Shown in pieces: positions 7,894 through 15,585 of a stretch of DNA of 27,361 bases (position 1 is the stretch's first letter; each line of letters starts with the position of its first letter). Source of the stretch: Eubacterium sp. CAG:252 (lineage in GTDB: Bacteria > Bacillota > Clostridia > Lachnospirales > Lachnospiraceae); assembly GCA_000436535.1 (NCBI GenBank), contig FR886338.1:121324-148684 (forward strand). Reading direction: 5' to 3'. The notes below the pieces were generated by a model. That model saw only the letters and a program-made list of their open reading frames with translations, did no database searches and was not told the origin of the DNA. The translations under genes were made by a program, and so were the position numbers.

Positions 7894-8997
7894 CTATCTT
7901 TTGTAGAAATCAACTATTCTGTCTATTCTTGATGTCATATTACCTAATATCATATCTACAAGTGTCAACGCAGTCATAGCTTCAACTACAACTACAGCTC
8001 TTGGCACTATCATAGGGTCGTGTCTGCCTTTTATTGATATCTCAATATCCTCACCTGACTTGTTGACTGTCTGCTGGACTGCCGCTATAGATGGCGTTGG
8101 CTTAACTGCTGCCCTGAATATTATATCAGAACCATCACTCATACCACCAAGCACTCCGCCACTATGGTTAGTTTTCTTTATTATCCTGCCATCCTTTATT
8201 GTAAAACTGTCATTATTAGAGCTTCCTGTACTATCAGCTGCTGCGAAGCCATCTCCTATTTCAAAGCCCTTAACCGCACCTATTGACATAACAGCCTTTG
8301 CAAGATTGGCATCCAGCTTTTCAAACACAGGATCACCAACTCCCGGCATCATACCCGTTACAACACACTCTATTATACCACCGATAGAATCCTTCTCCTG
8401 TATCTTTTCACCAGCATACTTTTCTACCCTTGCTGCCGCTTCACTATCAGGCATATTAAATGCATTATTATCACGTTCTTTTATATCGAACTTATCATAA
8501 TCAATGCTTATACCGCCTATTCTTGATGCATACGCACTCACGCTGATATTAAGTGCTTCAAGAACCTTCATAGCAACAGCACCTGCTGCCACTCTTCCTA
8601 TCGTTTCACGTCCTGAGCTTCTTCCGCCGCCTCTGTAATCCCTGAAACCATATTTCTCATCAAATGTGTAATCCGCATGTCCGGGTCTGTAGTAGTTAGC
8701 AATCTCTGAATAATCAGATGAACGCTGTGTTTTATTGTATACCACCATTGATATAGACGTTCCTGTCGTTTTGCCTTCAAATACACCTGACAGTATACTC
8801 ACCTTATCATCTTCCTTCCTTGGTGTAGTAAACTTAGACTGTCCCGGTTTTCTTCTGTCAAGAAACTTCTGTATATCCTCTTCACATAAAGGAATACCCG
8901 CTGGACATCCATCCACAACCACACCCAGTCCTTCTCCATGGGATTCACCCCAGGTCGCTATCTTAAATATATTTCCAAATGTTGAACCTGCTGCCAC
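7894..8997 (-). CDS. aroC: Chorismate synthase
   Basis: AroC makes chorismate from 5-enolpyruvylshikimate-3-phosphate using reduced FMN, the last step of the shikimate pathway. The 367-residue protein has the N-terminal FKIATWGESHGEGLG with catalytic His20. It also has the second active-site histidine in RPGHADYTF (His107), the FMN-site segment FRDYRGGGRSSGRETIGR, and the C-terminal GGVLGGMSDGSDI and KPTPSI motifs. The start is a GTG at 8995-8997, supported by AGGAGAAA about 9 nt upstream. It starts 29 nt after the last gene of the DUF4325 cassette, so the cassette promoter may also feed aroC. Confidence 0.97.
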   Translation of the reverse strand: MAAGSTFGNIFKIATWGESHGEGLGVVVDGCPAGIPLCEEDIQKFLDRRKPGQSKFTTPRKEDDKVSILSGVFEGKTTGTSISMVVYNKTQRSSDYSEIANYYRPGHADYTFDEKYGFRDYRGGGRSSGRETIGRVAAGAVAMKVLEALNISVSAYASRIGGISIDYDKFDIKERDNNAFNMPDSEAAARVEKYAGEKIQEKDSIGGIIECVVTGMMPGVGDPVFEKLDANLAKAVMSIGAVKGFEIGDGFAAADSTGSSNNDSFTIKDGRIIKKTNHSGGVLGGMSDGSDIIFRAAVKPTPSIAAVQQTVNKSGEDIEISIKGRHDPMIVPRAVVVVEAMTALTLVDMILGNMTSRIDRIVDFYKR

Positions 8998-9026
8998 CTT
9001 ATCTTTCTCCTATCCTGTACTAATGT

Positions 9027-9509
9027 TTATATTTGTGAATGATGCTTATTTATATAAGTTATTATTTTACTCACCGCATCTTCTATTCTAATTATTTCCT
9101 TGTTTTGGTCTATAATATTAATATATGTTTTGCTTGAAATATCAACCAATAATTCATCTAATTTTTTTGTTCTATCTGACAATCCTTTATAAAACTTAGG
9201 ATTTACAAACGAAAAATATCGTGCTTTACGCACCATTTCCATCATAACGCTATTTAAACTTTTATAACTTGAATCCAATTTACCTTTCGAATCAAATTTT
9301 ATTAAAGACATTTTATTAGGTATTTTATCCAATATAAATTGATTAAAAATAAGCTCATAATACTTTGCATCCAAATTGATGGTATTAAGCTTTTTTTGCA
9401 CATATATACTAATAATCGATATTGCAAATGACAAAATAGCCACTATTAAAGCAACCAATGAAATTTTGTCAGATAATTCTATTACCCCTCCTACTGCCTC
9501 TATTTGCAT
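9027..9509 (-). CDS. Small membrane-anchored protein of unknown function
   Basis: I do not recognise this 160-residue protein. It has one strongly hydrophobic segment (about residues 16-37, ISLVALIVAILSFAISIISI), followed by a basic YVQKK stop-transfer. The remaining roughly 120 residues are mostly charged and helical, rich in Lys, Asp and Ile, with no cysteine. This predicts a single-pass membrane protein with a soluble tail. It starts 2 nt after the stop of the DUF4325 gene, with GGGG a few bases before the ATG. It is therefore almost surely translated with that gene and probably acts with it. Its composition is more AT-rich than the aroC gene that follows. Confidence 0.75.
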   Translation of the reverse strand: MQIEAVGGVIELSDKISLVALIVAILSFAISIISIYVQKKLNTINLDAKYYELIFNQFILDKIPNKMSLIKFDSKGKLDSSYKSLNSVMMEMVRKARYFSFVNPKFYKGLSDRTKKLDELLVDISSKTYINIIDQNKEIIRIEDAVSKIITYINKHHSQI

Positions 9510-9511
9510 AT

Positions 9512-9808
9512 TTATACCCCATATGTTTCTCTAATGTCATTCATTTTATTGTTAATATATTCATTATTTGTATAAATTGATAGCAATTCATGTGCTCGTT
9601 CCGTACCATATTTTTCTTTTAATTCAGCAAATATACCTTCATAAAATGAACTAGCAATATCCTCTATATATTCTGGTAATATAGCCAAAACTCCCTTATC
9701 TGTCATTTTATCAGCTATTTGTTTTTTATACACTTCCCTTCCCAAACGATTACCTGCCAAACTTGTAATCATTTTATCAAACTCCAAATACACCTTAACA
9801 TCATGCAT
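9512..9808 (-). CDS. STAS-like (DUF4325) domain protein
   Basis: This 98-residue protein resembles the STAS-like DUF4325 family. The conserved core is SLAGNRLGREVYKKQI (about residues 16-31), followed by a hydrophobic strand and EDIASSFYEGIFAELKEKYG (about 48-67), which matches the family's serine-rich signature near the phosphorylation-type loop of STAS proteins. STAS domains usually act in partner switching with ATPase-type kinases. No such kinase is intact in this cassette, so that role is only inference. A strong AAAGGAGG site precedes the ATG. It is the middle gene of three, 24 nt after the first and 2 nt before the membrane protein. Confidence 0.75.
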   Translation of the reverse strand: MHDVKVYLEFDKMITSLAGNRLGREVYKKQIADKMTDKGVLAILPEYIEDIASSFYEGIFAELKEKYGTERAHELLSIYTNNEYINNKMNDIRETYGV

Positions 9809-9832
9809 TTTTATTTTCCTCCTTTTTTACTA

Positions 9833-10165
9833 TTAAAGTAAAATTATAGCCTGTTCTATCGAAATCGCTATTTCATAATCATATTTACATCTTAATGTAT
9901 ATATAAATATTTCAAATAATACATACACAAACATGTCTTTGGGTTCAAATATGCCATTACAAATAAAAACTATCTTTTTACATCCTCTTTTATACACTTT
10001 AATAATAAATTGTATATCTGATATGATTTTATTTATTTGAATGCTGTCAAACTTACCATTAAATTCTATTCTAACAATGCCATGCTTTTCTAACTTAGGA
10101 TATTGTTTAGGATATTTTTTTTGATATTTTTTTGAAGACTCAAAAAGAGAACTACATTCTAACAT
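9833..10165 (-). CDS. Unknown protein, first gene of the DUF4325 cassette, possibly truncated
   Basis: I cannot name a family for this 110-residue protein. It starts with a charged, lysine-rich segment (KKYQKKYPKQYPKLEKHG). Two beta-strand-like stretches (IVRIEFNGKFDS and KKIVFICNG) and a helix (MFVYVLFEIFIYTLRCKY) follow, and it ends abruptly at EQAIILL. The ATG at 10165 is preferred over the one at 10192. Only the inner one has a ribosome site (AAAGGA), and the promoter at 10206-10234 would place the transcript start almost at 10192. The abrupt end suggests it may be the N-terminal remnant of a longer partner of the STAS-like protein, but that is inference. Confidence 0.65.
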   Translation of the reverse strand: MLECSSLFESSKKYQKKYPKQYPKLEKHGIVRIEFNGKFDSIQINKIISDIQFIIKVYKRGCKKIVFICNGIFEPKDMFVYVLFEIFIYTLRCKYDYEIAISIEQAIILL

Positions 10166-10205
10166 TTTAGCATATCCTTTCCTAATCTGCATAATAATTA
10201 TTTTT

Positions 10206-10234
10206 ATTATATAGCCTTTCCTTAGTTATGTCAT
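10206..10234 (-). promoter_or_regulatory. Promoter for the DUF4325 cassette
   Basis: On the minus strand ATGACA (10229-10234) and a consensus TATAAT (10206-10211) are separated by exactly 17 bp. The start point would be near 10199. The cassette is thus expressed independently of the dnaK-like gene, whose terminator lies just upstream. Confidence 0.7.
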
Positions 10235-10277
10235 CATTATTTTTAATAATCTCACCATAATCTTACACTTTATACAA

Positions 10278-10315
10278 AAATCCAGAAAAAGCTTAACTTA
10301 ACTTTTTCTGGATTT
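10278..10315 (-). terminator. Terminator of the dnaK-like gene
   Basis: A perfect 14-bp stem (AAATCCAGAAAAAG with its complement) encloses a 10-nt loop. Its left arm doubles as U-rich sequence on the minus strand. It begins 4 nt after the stop of the dnaK-like gene and could work in both directions. Confidence 0.88.
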
Positions 10316-10318
10316 CTA

Positions 10319-12067
10319 TTAATTATTCAAAACATTTTCAAGATTATTCCTTGCTTCATCAAGCGCTGCCGCTGACTGGGCATCCATCTTTTCTGGCTTT
10401 GTCTTTAAGATAAGCCTCTTTGTGACATTCATAGCCTCCTTGACAGCCTTTTTCTTAGGCTTATCCCAGACCTTTTTATTCTGGCTGTACTCACCTTCTG
10501 CCCTTCTTAGTGTATTTTCTGCCTCTATACGTGAGTTGCAGAACTCTTCATTCTGCTTGTCCTGCGCACCATACACCTCAGCTTCCCACTTGGCTCTCTC
10601 TATCTCTTCTTCCGACATATTAGAACTTGAAGTTATCGTTATCGACTGCTCCCTTCCAGTTCCTAAGTCCTTCGCTGATACATTTACAATACCATTCGCA
10701 TCTATATCAAATGTTACCTCAATCTGTGGCACACCTGCCATAGCTCTCTTTATTCCACTCAGTCTGAAGTTGCCAAGAAGCTTGTTGTCCCTTGTAAATC
10801 TTCTCTCACCCTGAAACACCTTGATATCAACAGATGTCTGGAAATTGCCAGCCGTTGTAAATATCTGGCTGTGGCGTGTCGGAATAGTTGTGTTACGCTC
10901 TATAAGCCTGCTCGATATACCTCCGACAGTTTCAATAGAAAGTGAAAGCGGAGTTACATCCATAAGTATAATCTCCGATGCCGCTGAACCCGGCTTAAGC
11001 TGATTGCCAAGCTTGCCGCCCTGAACTGCCGCACCAAGTGCTACACACTCATCAGGATTAAGATTTCTTGATGGCTCTTTACCCATAATCTGTCTTACCT
11101 TATCCTGAACTGCCGGAATTCTTGTAGAACCGCCGACAAGAAGCACCATACCTATATCACTCTTGCTAAGTCCTGCATCGTGAAGCGCATTTTCAACAGG
11201 AATGACTGTCTTATCTACAAGGTCATCTGTAAGCTCGTTAAACTTCTGCCTTGTAATATTCATATCCATATGATGTGGTCCATCCTTAGCCACAGCAATA
11301 AATGGAAGATTAATATTCGCATTCATAGCTGACGAAAGCTCCTTCTTAGCCTTCTCAGCCTCTTCCCTTAATCTCTGCATAGCTGCCGGGTCTTTAGCAA
11401 GATTAATTCCATCTGTTTCCTTAAATCTTCCAACAAGATAATCAACAATACGCGCATCAAAGTCATCACCACCAAGATGATTATCTCCAGATGTTGCAAG
11501 AACCTCGATAACATTATCTCCTATATCAATAACTGATACATCAAATGTTCCACCGCCAAGGTCATACACAAGCACCTTCTGGGGATTGCCGTTGTCAAGT
11601 CCATATGCAAGCGCTGCACTTGTTGGCTCATTTATAATCCTGAGGACATTAAGCCCTGCTATCTTACCTGCATCCTTAGTTGCCTGTCTCTGCGCATCAT
11701 TAAAGTATGCCGGCACAGTGATAACTGCATCCGTCACCTCTTCACCAAGAAAGCCTTCCGCATCCTTTTTTAACTTCATAAGTATATAGGCTGATATTTC
11801 CTGTGGTGTATATGCTTTGCCGTCTATCTTTTTCCTGTAATCCGTTCCCATATGTCTTTTTATGGAGAATATGGTTCTGTCCGAATTAACCGATGCCTGT
11901 CTTCTTGCGGCATCTCCCACCAGTCTCTCCTTATTCTTAGTAAATGCGACAACCGATGGCGTGGTTCTGTATCCCTCACTATTCGTAATAACTGTTGGCG
12001 AATCTCCTTCTATAACTGCCACGCAGCTATTTGTTGTACCAAGATCGATTCCAATTACCTTACTCAT
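10319..12067 (-). CDS. Orphan DnaK/Hsp70-family chaperone
   Basis: This is an ATP-driven Hsp70-type protein of 582 residues. The nucleotide-binding motifs are IDLGTTNS (7-14), INEPTSAALAYG (145-156), YDLGGGTFDVS (168-178) and VGGSTRIPAVQ (311-321). The linker and substrate domain start is MDVTPLSLSIET (369-380), and DIDANGIVNVSAKD lies near 454-467. The lid is divergent, and the protein ends at LENVLNN without the flexible tail of canonical DnaK, which is about 30 residues longer. The ATG at 12067 is chosen because GGAGG precedes it and MSKVIGIDLGTTNS is the usual N-terminus; a 32-residue upstream extension is not family-like. grpE, dnaJ and hrcA are absent and no CIRCE element is visible, so this looks like a second DnaK. 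Confidence 0.92.
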   Translation of the reverse strand: MSKVIGIDLGTTNSCVAVIEGDSPTVITNSEGYRTTPSVVAFTKNKERLVGDAARRQASVNSDRTIFSIKRHMGTDYRKKIDGKAYTPQEISAYILMKLKKDAEGFLGEEVTDAVITVPAYFNDAQRQATKDAGKIAGLNVLRIINEPTSAALAYGLDNGNPQKVLVYDLGGGTFDVSVIDIGDNVIEVLATSGDNHLGGDDFDARIVDYLVGRFKETDGINLAKDPAAMQRLREEAEKAKKELSSAMNANINLPFIAVAKDGPHHMDMNITRQKFNELTDDLVDKTVIPVENALHDAGLSKSDIGMVLLVGGSTRIPAVQDKVRQIMGKEPSRNLNPDECVALGAAVQGGKLGNQLKPGSAASEIILMDVTPLSLSIETVGGISSRLIERNTTIPTRHSQIFTTAGNFQTSVDIKVFQGERRFTRDNKLLGNFRLSGIKRAMAGVPQIEVTFDIDANGIVNVSAKDLGTGREQSITITSSSNMSEEEIERAKWEAEVYGAQDKQNEEFCNSRIEAENTLRRAEGEYSQNKKVWDKPKKKAVKEAMNVTKRLILKTKPEKMDAQSAAALDEARNNLENVLNN

Positions 12068-12269
12068 AATTCCTCCATAACTCACACTAAGAATAATACT
12101 AACATACATCCAGATATAAATACGCCCAATCATTCCATATATAAGCATATTTATACCTGACATTCATCCGATAGTTATTAGTGTATCATATTCATAGAGA
12201 ATTACCATTAATAAATGTGGAATTAATTAGAAAAATTATATAAACTATTTTCGCCGATTGTATAAGGTT

Positions 12270-13418
12270 TTAATATTCAAAAGGATATAAAGTGTCTATA
12301 TCATACATTTTAAGTTCTGTTTCTGCCTTATGTCTTTTAAAATTCTCAATATCTTCGCATGTATTATTTATTAATAGTTTATTTTGAATTTTTAAATCTG
12401 TATATGTTTCTATACCATGAAGTGACGAGTGCACAGTTATTCCCTCTTTATTGTATGTAGAATATATGTTACCTAATGGTGTAAAATATTCTCCTACAAA
12501 ATAACTTGTATGCAAAATATCATCATACGAATATACATATGTGTGCATAGTGTCACCTGATTTACCTTTAACAACAATTAATTCTGGTATTCCATTTGAA
12601 TCCATATCATAAACATAATAACATGCAATCCTATTATTTTTATTGTATTTCTCATATTGTAATTGAAGTGAATAACACTCCCTATATGTTGCATTTGCTG
12701 CATTTACAGCTATAACATCTTCAAATTTTTTATTATTATTTTCAGTTTCTAATGGTGTATAATCATCAACCTGATATGTAGCTATTTTTTCAGTTCCTTT
12801 GTAATATTTAATCGCTTCTTGCGGATCATCTGTTGTAACTTCTGTCAATACATGATTTTTTATTGTCAAATCTTTAATATCTTCTTTATCTCCATATGTA
12901 GCTATAATTGCTAACCCCGGCATATTTGCCCTATCATATACTTGTGCATAAGGTGCAATGTAACATCCAACTAAATATTGAGTATGTTCCACATCATCAT
13001 ATGAGTATATGCATAATTCCAATTCATTTTCTGTATTTCCCCTTACTATTATCAATTCTGGTACTCCATTACTATTATCAATATCATCTAAAAAATAATA
13101 ATGTATATTAGACTTTGTTGACTGTTCTATTAATAACAATGCTCTGTAAGCAGATTGGTAACTATAGAAGCTTTCATTATCCACAGAATATTTCTTTCCA
13201 TTATATGTAACTTTATTTTTATCGTCCTCAGTTACATTTTCTGATGTAACTTCTTTAATAGTAGCTTTTTCTTTTATTGTTTCATTTTCCTTATTGTCTT
13301 CATTTATTTCTTTTAACTGATTATAACTTTTTATATATGTTACCCCTTTATATATTCCAAATCCTAACAATAATGCCGCTATTGCACTTATCACAATAAT
13401 TATTTTTTTCTTATTCAT
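12270..13418 (-). CDS. Membrane-anchored exported protein with duplicated DxDxNGxPEL domain
   Basis: I do not recognise a named family for this 382-residue protein. An N-terminal anchor (about residues 5-27, IIIVISAIAALLLGFGIYKG) is followed by an acidic linker, which predicts an extracytoplasmic protein. Two copies of a roughly 150-residue unit follow. Each has a helix with YRALLL or YRECYSL, then DDIDNSNGVPELIIVRG (about 109-125) or YDMDSNGIPELIVVKG, then IYSYDD or VYSYDD, and then a V-G-Y/E-Y strand. The DxDxNG loops resemble calcium-binding loops of beta-propeller-like proteins. It starts 23 nt after the 526-residue neighbour and is surely in the same operon. It is very AT-rich. Confidence 0.85.
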   Translation of the reverse strand: MNKKKIIIVISAIAALLLGFGIYKGVTYIKSYNQLKEINEDNKENETIKEKATIKEVTSENVTEDDKNKVTYNGKKYSVDNESFYSYQSAYRALLLIEQSTKSNIHYYFLDDIDNSNGVPELIIVRGNTENELELCIYSYDDVEHTQYLVGCYIAPYAQVYDRANMPGLAIIATYGDKEDIKDLTIKNHVLTEVTTDDPQEAIKYYKGTEKIATYQVDDYTPLETENNNKKFEDVIAVNAANATYRECYSLQLQYEKYNKNNRIACYYVYDMDSNGIPELIVVKGKSGDTMHTYVYSYDDILHTSYFVGEYFTPLGNIYSTYNKEGITVHSSLHGIETYTDLKIQNKLLINNTCEDIENFKRHKAETELKMYDIDTLYPFEY

Positions 13419-13441
13419 AATATTTTCCTCTCATTTGCATA

Positions 13442-15022
13442 TTAATTGAGTTCTTTCCATTTGTCATTCACAAGTATTTCATTTATATTATCTTCTGTTA
13501 TAGTTGTGAAATTTTTCATAATTCTATTTTCAATCTCATTATTCATTGACATATATTCAGATTGACTTATTTCATTGTCATTACAAGTATAAATATCACT
13601 TTCATCTATCACTTCATTTTTAACTTTATCATAACTAAATTTATAAGTATGTATATATGTATTGTTTTTATTTATACTTCCACTAGAATCAAACGAATAC
13701 TGATAAATAATTTCTTTTTTTATATCACTATAATATGTGTTTTCTTCTTTATATGTTTTACAATAATAATATTCATCATTTGAATAAATACAATCTCTTA
13801 TAGATCCTGCAGATATCATATTATCACCATTTATGCAATAGAATGATAAATTATTGTCTGAATATATTGCCAAAATAGGAGCACTGATTCCTTTAACTTC
13901 TTGAATTTTAAAACTGACATTTGAATTTATATTCTCTTTTAGATATAAATAATACCTAACTTTCCAATAATCCATTTCCAGTTTTATTTTTAAATCCTTT
14001 ATTTCTTCATCATCAGGATAATCGGATACTTGTCTTTCCACTATTCTTCTTGCATTATCTATCTTGCCTGAATATATAAGATTTTCCGCATAATCCTTTA
14101 AACATTTAATATACCACTTTCTTTTATCTTCATTCTGATCAACTGAATATAAAATAGTTGAAATTTCATAAGCCGATTTATAATCTTTAACATTGATTTT
14201 ATTATCTAATTTCACCTCACATTTACCAATATATTCCTTTTCAAGTTTTTCACCTTCATCTTGAAATATATTTTTATATATATTTATTGTTTGAAATAAT
14301 CTTGTAAAATCGTTGTTATTATAAAGACTATCAAGTTCTTTTTTTATAGTTTTTCTATATGATTCACACACTTTTTTTGTCAAATCATCTGCCTTATTTT
14401 TCAAATTGACATCTTTTTCATATATATCAAGTTCTTCAAGTTTTAAAAGTGCATTATTATATGTTTTTTCCATATAAAACCGTTCTGCTTCATTATATTT
14501 TTGATGTGATTCTATAATTTTATATAATATATCAATTGAATCCTGATCTTCTATCCCCATATTTTGTAATGATTCAAAATAACTTTTTATATCATTTAAA
14601 CCATATGAAAACTCCATCTCATTTAATACATATTTATAATCCGGTAGTTCTCTTTGTGTTTTTTCACTTATCAAATTATATTTATTATACTTGTTTAGTT
14701 GACGTGATAATTTTGAATAAAATTCATTATCATATTCTGAATTATTTTTATATTCATTTATTTCAGTAATTAAATCCTTATTTAATTGTTTTATAACTGT
14801 TTTTTTATTAAAACCATTTAATTTTCCAAGCAATGTTTCTATTTCATTATCTGTGCTTGCATTTTCTATGTCATATGCACATTTACCAATGATTTCTTTG
14901 CTTTCTCGTGACCATTTAAAAAATAAACTAAATATCACTGCCATAACTAAAATAATAATTATAAATACTGTAATTATCCTTAATTTTTTATTTGATTTAA
15001 ATTTACTTATTATGCTTTCCAA
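13442..15022 (-). CDS. Membrane-anchored helical protein of unknown function
   Basis: This 526-residue protein has a single N-terminal membrane segment (about residues 15-35) after a basic start. A long, helical, repeat-like region (about 40-355, TPR-like spacing, no clear consensus) follows. The C-terminal part is beta-rich (about 370-500), with an ISAPILAIYSDNNLSFYC strand and a closing NDNEISQSEYMSMNNEI segment, a style seen in exported Clostridia proteins. The start is a TTG at 15020-15022 with AAGGAG 6 nt upstream. It is the first gene of a two-gene operon that diverges from an Xre-type regulator. Its promoter is overlapped by a perfect inverted repeat. Lys, Asn and Ile content is very high compared with the core genes. 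Confidence 0.85.
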   Translation of the reverse strand: MESIISKFKSNKKLRIITVFIIIILVMAVIFSLFFKWSRESKEIIGKCAYDIENASTDNEIETLLGKLNGFNKKTVIKQLNKDLITEINEYKNNSEYDNEFYSKLSRQLNKYNKYNLISEKTQRELPDYKYVLNEMEFSYGLNDIKSYFESLQNMGIEDQDSIDILYKIIESHQKYNEAERFYMEKTYNNALLKLEELDIYEKDVNLKNKADDLTKKVCESYRKTIKKELDSLYNNNDFTRLFQTINIYKNIFQDEGEKLEKEYIGKCEVKLDNKINVKDYKSAYEISTILYSVDQNEDKRKWYIKCLKDYAENLIYSGKIDNARRIVERQVSDYPDDEEIKDLKIKLEMDYWKVRYYLYLKENINSNVSFKIQEVKGISAPILAIYSDNNLSFYCINGDNMISAGSIRDCIYSNDEYYYCKTYKEENTYYSDIKKEIIYQYSFDSSGSINKNNTYIHTYKFSYDKVKNEVIDESDIYTCNDNEISQSEYMSMNNEIENRIMKNFTTITEDNINEILVNDKWKELN

Positions 15023-15062
15023 TCGTTTCTCCTTAGTTTTATTTTATAATTCATTCAAAATT

Positions 15063-15091
15063 ATTATAGATACTTTTGTATCTATATTCAA
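15063..15091 (-). promoter_or_regulatory. Promoter with embedded operator for the two-gene membrane operon
   Basis: On the minus strand TTGAAT (15086-15091) and a perfect TATAAT (15063-15068) are 17 bp apart. A perfect 9-bp inverted repeat, TATAGATAC-tttt-GTATCTATA (15065-15086), fills the spacer and reaches into both boxes. This is the arrangement expected of a repressor operator. The likely binder is the divergent HTH protein. Confidence 0.8.
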
Positions 15092-15111
15092 GTAGTTTTT
15101 ATATTATTTTT

Positions 15112-15140
15112 TTGAACTATCTTTCATATATAGATACTTT
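15112..15140 (+). promoter_or_regulatory. Promoter of the HTH regulator with second operator half-site
   Basis: On plus TTGAAC (15112-15117) and TACTTT (15135-15140) are 17 bp apart. The -10 box lies inside a second copy of TATAGATACTTTT (15129-15141), the same 13 bases as at 15065-15077. A weak right half (GTATAT, 15146-15151) follows. This supports autoregulation by the HTH protein. Confidence 0.6.
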
Positions 15141-15163
15141 TTTCAGTATATGCAAGACATATT

Positions 15164-15192
15164 CCTCCTTTTAGAATTATAACTAAAGGAGG
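15164..15192 (+). promoter_or_regulatory. Hairpin that would sequester the HTH ribosome binding site
   Basis: CCTCCTTT (15164-15171) is exactly complementary to AAAGGAGG (15185-15192), the ribosome binding site of the HTH gene, with a 13-nt loop. If the transcript starts near 15147, the 5' leader contains this stem. Translation of the regulator could then be held low. Confidence 0.65.
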
Positions 15193-15201
15193 CTATATAA
15201 T

Positions 15202-15399
15202 ATGGTTGATTATTCACCACTATGGAAAAAAATGAAAGAATTAAATATAACAACTTACACATTGATTAATAAACATAATATAAATCCAAGAACAATAAAT
15301 AATTTAAAGCACAATAAAGGAATTACCATTAATACATTAGAACAACTTTGTAATATATTAGATTGTACACCAAATGATATTATTAAATTCCACAAATAA
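15202..15399 (+). CDS. Small Xre/Cro-type HTH transcriptional regulator
   Basis: This 65-residue protein consists of essentially one Cro/C1-type helix-turn-helix domain. MKELNITTYTLINKHNINPRTINNLKHNKGITINTLEQLCNILDC shows the typical five-helix pattern, ending in the characteristic CTPNDIIKF. The nearest general class is the small HTH_26 type. AAAGGAGG precedes the ATG. It is divergent from the membrane-protein operon and shares an operator-rich 179-bp region with it, so a local repressor that also controls itself is inferred. It resembles regulators from phage or mobile elements, but no phage genes surround it. It is AT-rich like its neighbours. Confidence 0.88.
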   Translation: MVDYSPLWKKMKELNITTYTLINKHNINPRTINNLKHNKGITINTLEQLCNILDCTPNDIIKFHK

Positions 15400-15446
15400 A
15401 TTTATTATACACATTAACAATATCCATTTATAAACATACGTAAATA

Positions 15447-15505
15447 GTGTACCTCATATATCAAAATTAATAAATCCAATTTTATTTATGATATATAAGG
15501 AACAC
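15447..15505. repeat. Long imperfect inverted repeat between convergent genes
   Basis: The 17-nt arms at 15447-15463 and 15489-15505 match at 15 of 17 positions, and partial pairing continues inward. The outer flanks (TAAATAGTGT and ACACTAAATTTA) are also related. It lies between the HTH gene (+) and spoVAF (-), which converge. A two-way terminator is possible, although no clean T-run follows. A small mobile-element remnant is the alternative. Confidence 0.6.
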
Positions 15506-15585
15506 TAAATTTACTATCCTCTTTTGTTTTGCATTTTATTTAATCTAACTTTTATACACATCAAAAATTTTATTCAAAATTAATT

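Noticed and set aside
12068..12163. 32-residue N-terminal extension of the DnaK-like protein
   Set aside because: Hydrophobic and unlike any DnaK; a GGAGG site directly precedes the canonical MSKVIGIDLGTTNS start.
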